The notes beneath the pieces were generated by a model. The model was not told the origin of the DNA, ran no database searches, and saw only the letters and a program-made list of their open reading frames with translations. A program made the position numbers and the translations under genes. From Ktedonobacterales bacterium (GTDB taxonomy: Bacteria > Chloroflexota > Ktedonobacteria > Ktedonobacterales > JADMIN01), in NCBI GenBank assembly GCA_025935235.1, contig JAICVT010000245.1, positions 1-6,710 on the forward strand: 6,710 nucleotides of DNA, in the 5' to 3' direction. Of this stretch, positions 1-5,350 are shown in pieces; positions within the stretch are counted from its first letter, which is position 1, and every line of letters starts with the position of its first letter.

Positions 1-1352
1 CGCGCGCAGAGCGCCGCCAGCACATACGACGCGCCCGCCCGCACGTCGGGCATCGTCAGCTCGGTGGCGAGCAGCGGCGTTGGCCCGCGCACCACGCAGC
101 TGTGGTTGAAGTTGCGCTCGCGGAAGCGGCAATTCAGCTCGCCCAGGCACTTGGAGTAGAGGCTGGTGTCGGCGCCCATGCGGTTGAGGTCCAGCGTGTA
201 GCCAAAGCGGTCGTCGAAGATCGTCTCGTGGATCACCGACATACCCTGCGCCTGCGTCAGCAGCACGGTGAAGGGCTGCTGCCAGTCGGTCATGAAGCCG
301 GGATGCACATCGGTCTCCAGCGCGATCGGCTTGATGAGCCGGTCGCCGCCGAAGAAGCGGATGCCCTGGTCGTCCACCGCGAAATCCAGCCCGACACGAT
401 AGAGCGCGTTGAGGAAGGTCAGCAGCGCGCTCTGGTCGGCCCCCACCACGCGCACATCGCCATGCGTCAGATAGGCGGCGATGGCCAGCGAGACGGCCTC
501 GTTGCGGTCGGCCAGCACACGATGCTCGGCGCCATGCAGCCGATCTACCCCCTCCACGACAATCTTGCGATCCACCCGCTGCTCGATGATGGCGCCCATC
601 TTCTGCAGGAACTTGATCAGATCAATGATCTCCGGCTCGATGGCGGCGTTCTGGATGACGGTGGCGCCGCGCGCGAGGGTCGCGGCGATAATCAGCGTCT
701 CGGTGGCCATCACGCTGGGGAAGGGCAGCTCGATGGTGGCGCCACGCAGCCCCGATGGCGTGCGGAAGTGGTACTGCCCGTTGCGCGCCTCCATGATGGC
801 GCCCATCTGTTGCAGGCCGTCGGTGTGGAAGTTGATCGGGCGCGGGCCGATGCGGTCACCGCCCGGCTCCGGGATGATCGCCTCGCCAGTGCGGTGCAGC
901 AGCGGGCCAGCCGCCACCACCGCCAGCCGATTCTGCTGCCCCAGTTCCAGCGGCACGGCGTGGTGGGTGATCTCGCGCGTCTGGATGCGGGCGACATGCT
1001 CCTCGCTATGCGTGACCCGCGCGCCCAGCGCCGTCACCACGCTCTCGGTGATCTTGAGGTCGCCCAGCCCCAGCGGCGCGTTGCGGATGACGCACTCGTC
1101 CTCGGTCAGCAATGAGGCCACCATCAGCTTGGTGGCGGCGTTCTTGGCCCCGCTCAGCGTCACCTCGCCGCACAGTGGCGCGCCGCCCTCGATCAGGTAG
1201 TAGGGCGCGTCGTCAGGCGTAGAGCCGTTCAGGCGCTGCCGCTCGCTCGCTGGCGCGCCCGCCGCCTGGCTCGCCGCCTGGCTCGCCGCGCGGCTGATCG
1301 GCGTCGCCGCGCGCGAGCGTCGCTGCTCGGTCTTCTGGGGCCTCCCTGTCAT
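1..1352 (-). CDS. murA: UDP-N-acetylglucosamine 1-carboxyvinyltransferase (MurA family), 3' end beyond window
   Basis: MurA transfers enolpyruvate from PEP to UDP-GlcNAc, the first committed cytoplasmic step of peptidoglycan synthesis. The reading frame is open for 450 codons and runs off the left edge; about 30-40 C-terminal residues should be missing. Visible family landmarks are SGAKNAA (Lys70/Asn71, the UDP-GlcNAc/PEP-binding Lys22/Asn23 of E. coli), the GPLL loop with an Arg seven residues before its Gly, PGGDRIGPRP (residues 163-172), PSVMATE (PSVGATE in most MurAs), Asp356 in a TDWQ motif (the catalytic Asp305 equivalent), and RFGY...LNRMGA. The catalytic-loop Cys115 equivalent is Asp166. 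The ATG at 1352 is the only ATG, GTG or TTG in frame just upstream of the conserved start; two GTG codons at 1376 and 1373 are alternatives. With this ATG the protein has about 50 extra low-complexity N-terminal residues (AASQAASQ). The family assignment is firm; whether it is the sole or a second MurA cannot be told. Confidence 0.93.
   Translation of the reverse strand, partial: MTGRPQKTEQRRSRAATPISRAASQAASQAAGAPASERQRLNGSTPDDAPYYLIEGGAPLCGEVTLSGAKNAATKLMVASLLTEDECVIRNAPLGLGDLKITESVVTALGARVTHSEEHVARIQTREITHHAVPLELGQQNRLAVVAAGPLLHRTGEAIIPEPGGDRIGPRPINFHTDGLQQMGAIMEARNGQYHFRTPSGLRGATIELPFPSVMATETLIIAATLARGATVIQNAAIEPEIIDLIKFLQKMGAIIEQRVDRKIVVEGVDRLHGAEHRVLADRNEAVSLAIAAYLTHGDVRVVGADQSALLTFLNALYRVGLDFAVDDQGIRFFGGDRLIKPIALETDVHPGFMTDWQQPFTVLLTQAQGMSVIHETIFDDRFGYTLDLNRMGADTSLYSKCLGELNCRFRERNFNHSCVVRGPTPLLATELTMPDVRAGASYVLAALCA
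1261..1296. repeat. 12-bp tandem repeat in the murA N-terminal extension
   Basis: GCCGCCTGGCTC occurs twice in perfect tandem (1261-1272 and 1273-1284), followed by a degenerate third unit GCCGCGCGGCTG (1285-1296). Read on the minus strand it encodes the AASQ-AASQ low-complexity stretch of the N-terminal extension of MurA. The unit length is a multiple of three, so changes in copy number would lengthen or shorten the linker without shifting the frame. Confidence 0.8.
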
Positions 1353-1412
1353 GCCATCCCTGAGCTTTCTCACCACGGTCTCGCTGGTCTTGTCCGATTT
1401 TTGCCAGATTCA

Positions 1413-1442
1413 AGCGTAGCGCCGCCAGCGCCGCCCTGTCAA
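1413..1442 (-). promoter_or_regulatory. Predicted sigma-70-type promoter of murA
   Basis: On the minus strand there is a perfect TTGACA (1442-1437), an 18-base spacer, and TACGCT (1418-1413). The predicted transcription start is near 1406, leaving a leader of about 54 bases before the ATG at 1352. This also makes the GTG starts at 1376/1373 physically possible. The -10 box is a weak match, so the call rests mainly on the exact -35 and its position. Confidence 0.5.
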
Positions 1443-1501
1443 CGCGCCTGGGCCGAACCGTCTGGACACCAGGCCAGCCAGCCGTCTCTGGATCGTCGCA
1501 G

Positions 1502-1531
1502 TTGCGGCGGCGCGCGTCAGGCGCCTACAAT
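1502..1531 (+). promoter_or_regulatory. Predicted promoter giving a leaderless transcript
   Basis: TTGCGG (1502-1507), an 18-base spacer and TACAAT (1526-1531) form a good -35/-10 pair. The expected start of transcription, about seven bases past the -10 box, falls on the A of the ATG at 1538. There is no Shine-Dalgarno sequence in the few bases before that ATG. Together these suggest transcription and translation begin at the same base. Confidence 0.5.
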
Positions 1532-1537
1532 ACGCGC

Positions 1538-2287
1538 ATGAGTATTGCCACTACCATCTTCCATATTCAGGGGCGCACGACCGAGCAGGTCGAGGCGGCG
1601 CTCGACGCGATCTTCGCACGCGAGGAGCGTCCACGGACGCTGCGCGTGGAAGGCTCGTACAGCGCGACGCTGGCCCGGCTCGACGCCTCTGAGGCTGACT
1701 ATCGCTATCTGCTGCTGCGGCCACACGGCGCGGGCGGCTGGACCCCGCTGCTGGAGCTTGGCTCGCGCACCGAGGGGCTGGATGTTGAGCTGTCGCGCGC
1801 GCTGGAGGGCGCGACGATCGTGACCGTCTATCAGTATGGCGAGGTCGTCTCGGGCTACCGCGTCACGCGCGATGGCGCCGAGCTAGACCGCTATTGCAGC
1901 GATCCCACCGCCTTCGAGGGCGCCGAGGCGCCAGAGGAGAGCGCCGATGCGGGCGATGCGGGCGATGTAGAGGCGCTGCGCGGGCGACCGGAGCGCTTCG
2001 CCGATCTACTGCCCGCCGGAACTACGCCCGCCGACTTCACGCGCGTCGTGCTGTCCCCCGGCTGGTGGGAGACGCATGACGCGGGCGAGACGGCCCCACA
2101 GCCCACATCTGACACAGACGATAGCGACGACGAGCTGGTAGACGAGGTTGATCGCATGCGCTGTATCGCGCTGGCGCTGGAGTTGTGGTCGTCCGACGAG
2201 TATCCGCTCACCCAGGAGCTGGAAGAGCTGCCCAACAAGCTGGTTGGCCCTGCCATCGCGCTGGGCTGGCAAGTGGCGCGACCATAA
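1538..2287 (+). CDS. Acidic 249-residue protein of unknown function
   Basis: I do not recognise this family. The ATG at 1538 is preferred over an in-frame TTG at 1502 because the TTG lies in the -35 box of the predicted promoter and would add a basic stretch unlike the rest. The protein is soluble in appearance, with no signal peptide or membrane segment. Residues 1-120 look like one folded alpha/beta domain: a helix around 14-30, strands near 56-62, the motif GGWTPLLELG (66-75), and TIVTVYQYGEVVSGYRV (93-109). Two strongly acidic, probably disordered linkers follow (126-148, including a repeated DAGDAGD; 181-206, with DTDDSDDELVDEVD). A C-terminal segment (207-249) looks helical. It stands alone: divergent from murA, followed by a 316-base gap. 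High G+C third-position use matches its neighbours, so it is probably a real native gene. Confidence 0.78.
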   Translation: MSIATTIFHIQGRTTEQVEAALDAIFAREERPRTLRVEGSYSATLARLDASEADYRYLLLRPHGAGGWTPLLELGSRTEGLDVELSRALEGATIVTVYQYGEVVSGYRVTRDGAELDRYCSDPTAFEGAEAPEESADAGDAGDVEALRGRPERFADLLPAGTTPADFTRVVLSPGWWETHDAGETAPQPTSDTDDSDDELVDEVDRMRCIALALELWSSDEYPLTQELEELPNKLVGPAIALGWQVARP

Positions 2288-2316
2288 ATGGCGCCTGGTC
2301 GGACGGCATGTGCACT

Positions 2317-2452
2317 GGCGGGTAAACCCGCGGGCTAAGGGCGTTCCGCCGCAAAGCCCGCCTGCGCGGGCTGGGAAGCGGTGGGTCGTCTCCTAGCCTG
2401 CGGAGGCAGGCTTTGCGGCCCGCAGGCCACCGAGCCTGCGGGTTTACCCGCC
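2317..2452. repeat. REP/MITE-like compound inverted repeat
   Basis: Left arm 2317-2372 and right arm 2395-2452 are imperfect reverse complements around a 22-base centre. The outermost 15 bases (2317-2331 and 2438-2452) match exactly. Each arm also folds on itself: AGCCCGC-CTGC-GCGGGCT (2355-2372) and AGCCTGC-GGAG-GCAGGCT (2395-2412) are perfect 7-bp hairpins that differ by a paired C:G to T:A change. In the right arm 2418-2441 contains a further 9-bp stem around a six-base loop that has decayed on the left. No target-site duplication or transposase is visible, so a REP/BIME-like element is more likely than a recent insertion. It may end transcripts of the upstream gene, though there is no U-tract. 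Confidence 0.75.
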
Positions 2453-2500
2453 CGTACCACCACGCGGCGTCGTCACCCCGTACCTTTAGTGGCCTCTCAC

Positions 2501-2529
2501 TTGCATGCGCTCTCTCCATGCGCTACGCT
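2501..2529 (+). promoter_or_regulatory. Possible promoter of the GtrA-family gene
   Basis: TTGCAT (2501-2506), a 17-base spacer and TACGCT (2524-2529) form a plausible pair, with the same -10 hexamer as the predicted murA promoter. Transcription would start near 2536, giving a leader of about 70 bases. The -10 box overlaps a hairpin/dyad (2521-2542). Confidence 0.35.
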
Positions 2530-2542
2530 AAAGCGCGTAGCG
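2521..2542. repeat. 8-bp dyad overlapping a predicted -10 box
   Basis: CGCTACGC and GCGTAGCG are perfect reverse complements separated by TAAAGC. There is no T-run, so it is not an intrinsic terminator. Its position over the -10 box and start of the predicted GtrA-gene promoter would suit an operator, but it could equally be an RNA hairpin in the leader or a remnant of the neighbouring repeat. Confidence 0.5.
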
Positions 2543-2603
2543 ACGGCAGGCCGCCAGATGCGAGACATGGCACAGCGCGCGGCGCCGGACGCGAGGAGGG
2601 GAC

Positions 2604-3248
2604 ATGGCCGACATGGTGACGCAGGATGAGCGCATGCGCTCGGATGACGAGCAGGCGCTGATCGAGGCTGCCAACATGACTCCAACCCTCCGCACGCGCG
2701 CCACACAGGCGCCGCTGGCGCCCACGACGCCCGCGACGCCCGCGACGAGCGTGATGAGCTACTACGACACGCGCTGGCCGCTCGTCAACCACGCGCTGGC
2801 GGTGACCGAGCGGGTGACGCACGGCAAGGCCGGGGTGATCCAGCGGGCGGTGTCGTATCTGGTCATCGGCGGCTCGGCGGCGGTGGTCAACCTGACGATT
2901 CTGGCGATCTTCTTCCACTTCGGCTCGGCCAATGTGCTGTGGTATCTGATCCTGGCGAACGTCGTGGCGTATGAGCTGTCCATCATGGCCAACTTCATCC
3001 CCAACGACTACTTCACGTTCAGTCATCTGGATGGCCACAATCGCTCATGGTGGGCGCGCTGCCTGCGCTTCCACATCACCAGCCTGAGTGGCGTTGCGCT
3101 GACCTCGATCCTCTTTACCATCTTCTACCACTTGCTCGGCCTACAACCGCATCTCGCGCTGGTAGCGCAGGCCATCGCCATCATCATCGCCACCTTCTAC
3201 AACTTCACGGTGCATCACCTCTTCACCTACGCCCACCGCAAGGCGTGA
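2604..3248 (+). CDS. GtrA-family (DPMS-like) integral membrane protein
   Basis: GtrA-like proteins are small four-helix membrane proteins, often proposed to help move lipid-linked sugars across the membrane or to assist glycosyltransferases in wall polysaccharide and O-antigen modification. The core (about residues 80-214) shows the family pattern: YLVIGGSAAVVNLTIL in helix 1 (84-104), helix 2 (111-133) ending in the conserved NFIPNDYFTF, helix 3 (154-178), and helix 4 (184-205) ending in YNFTVHHLFTY, the second copy of the 'N-x(4)-[WFY]-x-F' motif. A strong GAGGAGGGG ribosome site at 2593-2601 supports this ATG. This gives an 80-residue hydrophilic N-terminal extension, unusual for a family of about 130-150 residues, with a TTPATPATS repeat at 41-49. 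In-frame ATGs at 2634, 2676 and 2754 are less well supported. No glycosyltransferase gene is adjacent. Confidence 0.88.
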   Translation: MADMVTQDERMRSDDEQALIEAANMTPTLRTRATQAPLAPTTPATPATSVMSYYDTRWPLVNHALAVTERVTHGKAGVIQRAVSYLVIGGSAAVVNLTILAIFFHFGSANVLWYLILANVVAYELSIMANFIPNDYFTFSHLDGHNRSWWARCLRFHITSLSGVALTSILFTIFYHLLGLQPHLALVAQAIAIIIATFYNFTVHHLFTYAHRKA

Positions 3249-3256
3249 GACAGCGG

Positions 3257-3383
3257 CCCCCACCCCCAGCCCCTCCCCCGCCGAGGCGGGAGAGGGGAGC
3301 TACAGGCTCTACGTCTGCTGAAGGTGGCTCTGGCGTGCGGAATCCCTATTCCCTCTCCCAGAGGGAGAGGGTGAGGTGAGGGC
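3257..3383. repeat. G+C-rich palindromic intergenic element with two hairpins
   Basis: The gap between the GtrA gene and thiL holds two stem-loops of related sequence. Positions 3270-3297 form a 13-bp stem with one mismatch around a GA loop; 3351-3371 form a perfect 9-bp stem, CCCTCTCCC-AGA-GGGAGAGGG. The outer flanks (C-rich at 3257-3270, G-rich at 3363-3383) are also roughly complementary, so the whole unit is one imperfect palindrome. Elements of this CCCTCTCCC/GGGAGAGGG style are dispersed in many high-G+C genomes. The first hairpin lies 21 bases after the GtrA-gene stop and could help end its transcript, although no T-run follows. Confidence 0.7.
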
Positions 3384-3413
3384 TTGCGCGCACGCGGCGC
3401 AGCGTGATAGCAT
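3384..3413 (+). promoter_or_regulatory. Possible promoter of thiL with extended -10
   Basis: TTGCGC (3384-3389), an 18-base spacer and TAGCAT (3408-3413) form a candidate promoter. A TG at 3405-3406, one base upstream of the -10 hexamer, fits an extended -10. Transcription would begin around 3420, giving a leader of about 50 bases. No TPP riboswitch (no CTGAGA-type core) is visible in that leader. Confidence 0.4.
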
Positions 3414-3469
3414 GGCACGTCGGAGTAGTGGACGCTCGTTACAGATGAGCCAGCGCCAGGGCGAGGAGC

Positions 3470-4561
3470 ATGCGACTCGACGATTTGGGCGAGTTTCCCC
3501 TGATCGAGCGGCTGACCGCCGGGCTGGAGTCGCGCACGGATGTCGCGCTGGGGGTTGGCGATGACGCCGCCGCGCTCGACCTCGGCCATGACCTCGGCGC
3601 CGATCATCTGCTGCTGGCGACCTGCGACGCGCAGGTGGAGGGGACGCACTTTCTGACCAGCGTAGCGACCCCGGAAGAGATCGGCCACAAGGCGCTGGCG
3701 GTCAATCTGAGCGACATTGCCGCGATGGGCGGCGAGCCGCTGTGGGCGCTCGTCTCGCTGCTGGCGCCGCCCGACCTCGAGGTGACCACCCTCGATGGCG
3801 TCTACTCTGGCATGCGTGCGCTGGCGCGGCGATTCAATGTCGCGCTGGTCGGCGGTAATGTCTCCTCAACCCCCGGCCCGCTCACCCTCGATGTCACCGC
3901 GCTGGGGCGTGTCTCACGCCAGCGGCTCGTCACCCGCGCGGGCGCCCGCCCCGGCGACCGGCTGCTGGTGACGGGCCGCCTGGGCGCGGCGGTGGCGGCG
4001 CTGCTGGCCTTCACCGCCGCGCCACCCGACGCCGCCATCCCAACGGAGGCGCTGGCCGAGGCGCGCCGCGCAATGGTGACGCCGCAGCCGCGCGTGCGTG
4101 AGGGGATGGCGCTGGCCGCCACGGGCCAGGTAACCGCCATGCTCGACATCAGCGATGGGCTGGCGGGCGACCTGGGCCACATCTGTCAGCGCAGCGGCGT
4201 CGGCGCGATCATCGAGCTGGCCGCGCTGCCTGTGGACGCCTCGACCCGTGCGCTGGCGCTGGCACTGGGGCGCGATCCGCTGCGTCTGGCGCTGACCAGC
4301 GGCGATGACTACGAGCTGCTCTGCGCCGTGCGCCCCGAAGGCGTGGCGGCGGCGCTGGAGGCCGTGCGCGCGGTGGGCGGCAGCGCCACGATCATCGGCG
4401 AGATCACCGCGCCGGAAGAAGGACTGCGCGTGCGCGCGCAAAATGGCGCGCTGCTTGCTGTGGATGCTCGCGGCTGGGACCATCTACGTCCGCACGATCA
4501 GCCGCCAGACGCTAAAACGGACATGGGCGAGCAAAGCGCGGGCAGTGGCGCACGCAGCTAG
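3470..4561 (+). CDS. thiL: Thiamine-monophosphate kinase ThiL
   Basis: ThiL phosphorylates thiamine monophosphate with ATP to give thiamine diphosphate, the last step of cofactor synthesis in the cytoplasm. The 363-residue protein has the full AIRS/PurM-type architecture. N-terminal domain: LGEFPLIERL (6-15), GVGDDAAAL (28-36) with metal-binding Asp31/Asp32, TCDAQVEGTHF (51-61), and KALAVNLSDIAAMGGEP (74-90). The glycine loop GGNVSS (128-133) stands where many ThiLs have GGDTT. C-terminal domain: TGRLGAA (168-174), LDISDGLAGDL (225-235), SGDDYELL (277-284), and terminal GWDH (335-338). A 25-residue polar tail follows. The ATG is fixed by the family's usual N terminus and an upstream in-frame TGA at 3446; a GAGGAG lies at 3463-3468, only one base before the ATG, which is unusually tight. 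No other thi genes are in view. Confidence 0.95.
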   Translation: MRLDDLGEFPLIERLTAGLESRTDVALGVGDDAAALDLGHDLGADHLLLATCDAQVEGTHFLTSVATPEEIGHKALAVNLSDIAAMGGEPLWALVSLLAPPDLEVTTLDGVYSGMRALARRFNVALVGGNVSSTPGPLTLDVTALGRVSRQRLVTRAGARPGDRLLVTGRLGAAVAALLAFTAAPPDAAIPTEALAEARRAMVTPQPRVREGMALAATGQVTAMLDISDGLAGDLGHICQRSGVGAIIELAALPVDASTRALALALGRDPLRLALTSGDDYELLCAVRPEGVAAALEAVRAVGGSATIIGEITAPEEGLRVRAQNGALLAVDARGWDHLRPHDQPPDAKTDMGEQSAGSGARS

Positions 4562-4663
4562 CTAGACGAACACATTCGGCGCGACCACGTTGTATCAGTG
4601 CAAGCCCTCCTGTGGAGATGCGTTTCTCTGCGGCGCTTGCCAGAGGCGGTGGCCGCGGGTAGC

Positions 4664-4678
4664 GAGGCGGAGGATATG
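4664..4678 (+). promoter_or_regulatory. Ribosome-binding site deciding the PhoU-like start
   Basis: GAGG (4664-4667) lies eight bases before the ATG at 4676, and a second purine run GGAGG (4669-4673) lies two bases before it. The alternative in-frame GTG at 4598 has no comparable purine tract and would add 26 residues with no counterpart in PhoU proteins. Confidence 0.55.
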
Positions 4679-5350
4679 GCGCAGACGGCAGGGCCAAACG
4701 ACCAGCTTCCCGACGAGATCGGGAGACTTGCCAGCGACACGACGGAGATGGGCATGGCCGTGGGTGACATGTTCCGCTCAGCCTGCGCTGGCCTCTTCAT
4801 GCAAGAGCCAGACTCCGCGCGCTTTGCCATGGAATCGGCGAGCTGGGTGGCGCAAGCGCGCTGGATGCTCGATCAGCGCACGCGCCACATCATCCAGCGC
4901 TACTTCCCCGTCGGCGACGACATGCGCCGCATCGCCGAGTTGCGTCACGCCGTCAGCGAATACAGCCGCATCGCCGACCTCTCGAACCACATCGCCGATT
5001 GGGCGCTCAAGCTGCAAGGCCAGGGCGATGCGCTGCTGCTGCGCTGCTCCCCCGACGCGCCCAACATCCTCACCTCGTTCATCTCACTGGTCTATGAGCA
5101 GATGCGCGGCGTCTTCCTGGTGACGGCGGCGCGCCATCTGGAGCAGGCGCAGGCGCTGGTCGCGCGCGATGCCGAGGTGCGCGCGTACTGCGATGCATTG
5201 CTCGCGCGGCTGCGCTACGCCATCGAGCGGGAGCCGTTCGAGGCGTTTCCCCTCCAGCGGCTGGTGATGGTCGCGACCAACATGCGCGAGATCAACGTCT
5301 CGGTCGTGGCGATCTGCCGCGCCGTGCTGCCCACCGAACAGGCATTCTAG
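4676..5350 (+). CDS. PhoU-family protein
   Basis: PhoU proteins are all-helical cytoplasmic proteins with two three-helix bundles that restrain the PstSCAB phosphate transporter and its PhoR/PhoB signalling, or act on other anion transporters. From ATG 4676 the product is 224 residues, a normal PhoU length. Bundle 1 includes LASDTTEMGMAVGDMFRSA (18-36), the regular 'D...A..' helix (46-71) and the metal-site helix RIADLSNHIAD (98-108), matching the family's ERIGDxxxNIAE. Bundle 2 repeats the pattern: LVYEQMRGVFLVTA (138-151), then A-rich helices. Its final helix TNMREINVSVVAICR (201-215) lacks the Asp and terminal Glu of the motif, so the second metal site looks lost. No pst or pho genes are adjacent. 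The 3' end overlaps the convergent methyltransferase gene at CTAG. A weak TTGCCA-17-TAGCGA pair at 4637-4665 could be a promoter; read-through from thiL is the alternative. Confidence 0.8.
   Translation: MAQTAGPNDQLPDEIGRLASDTTEMGMAVGDMFRSACAGLFMQEPDSARFAMESASWVAQARWMLDQRTRHIIQRYFPVGDDMRRIAELRHAVSEYSRIADLSNHIADWALKLQGQGDALLLRCSPDAPNILTSFISLVYEQMRGVFLVTAARHLEQAQALVARDAEVRAYCDALLARLRYAIEREPFEAFPLQRLVMVATNMREINVSVVAICRAVLPTEQAF
5347..5350. other. Shared CTAG stop of two convergent genes
   Basis: The plus-strand PhoU-like gene ends in TAG at 5348-5350, and the minus-strand methyltransferase gene ends in TAG at 5349-5347. Both stops are read from the same four-base palindrome CTAG. No terminator hairpin separates the genes, so their transcripts must overlap at the 3' ends. 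Confidence 0.9.

Larger units (their letters stand above)
2288..2603. other. 316-base non-coding gap with structured repeats
   Basis: I find no convincing gene here: the short open frames lack a plausible ribosome site and are interrupted by the palindromes. The gap holds a large inverted repeat (2317-2452), a promoter-like pair (2501-2529), an 8-bp-stem hairpin (2521-2542) and the ribosome-binding site of the GtrA gene (2593-2601). No tRNA or recognised riboswitch is visible. Confidence 0.7.

Noticed and set aside
102..1115. Long plus-strand open frame (337 codons) opposite murA
   Set aside because: It is antisense to a frame with unambiguous MurA motifs throughout; high G+C content opens such shadow frames.
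1213..1413. 66-codon minus-strand frame starting at a TTG near the murA promoter
   Set aside because: It overlaps the murA N-terminal extension in another frame, has no ribosome site and its TTG lies at the predicted -10/start region.
2288..2603. CRISPR array or insertion sequence in the long gap
   Set aside because: The repeats are two inverted arms, not regularly spaced direct repeats, and there is no transposase or target duplication.
3270..3297. Intrinsic terminator after the GtrA gene
   Set aside because: The stem is strong and well placed, but no T-run follows; it is kept as part of the palindromic element rather than called a terminator.
3414..3469. TPP riboswitch upstream of thiL
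   Set aside because: The leader is only about 50 bases and lacks the CTGAGA-type conserved core.
3227..3688. Minus-strand frame encoding a PLPLGEG...RGRGWGWG-like peptide
   Set aside because: This peptide pattern is what the CCCTCTCCC/GGGAGAGGG palindromes produce when translated; it is a well-known type of false gene and also overlaps thiL.
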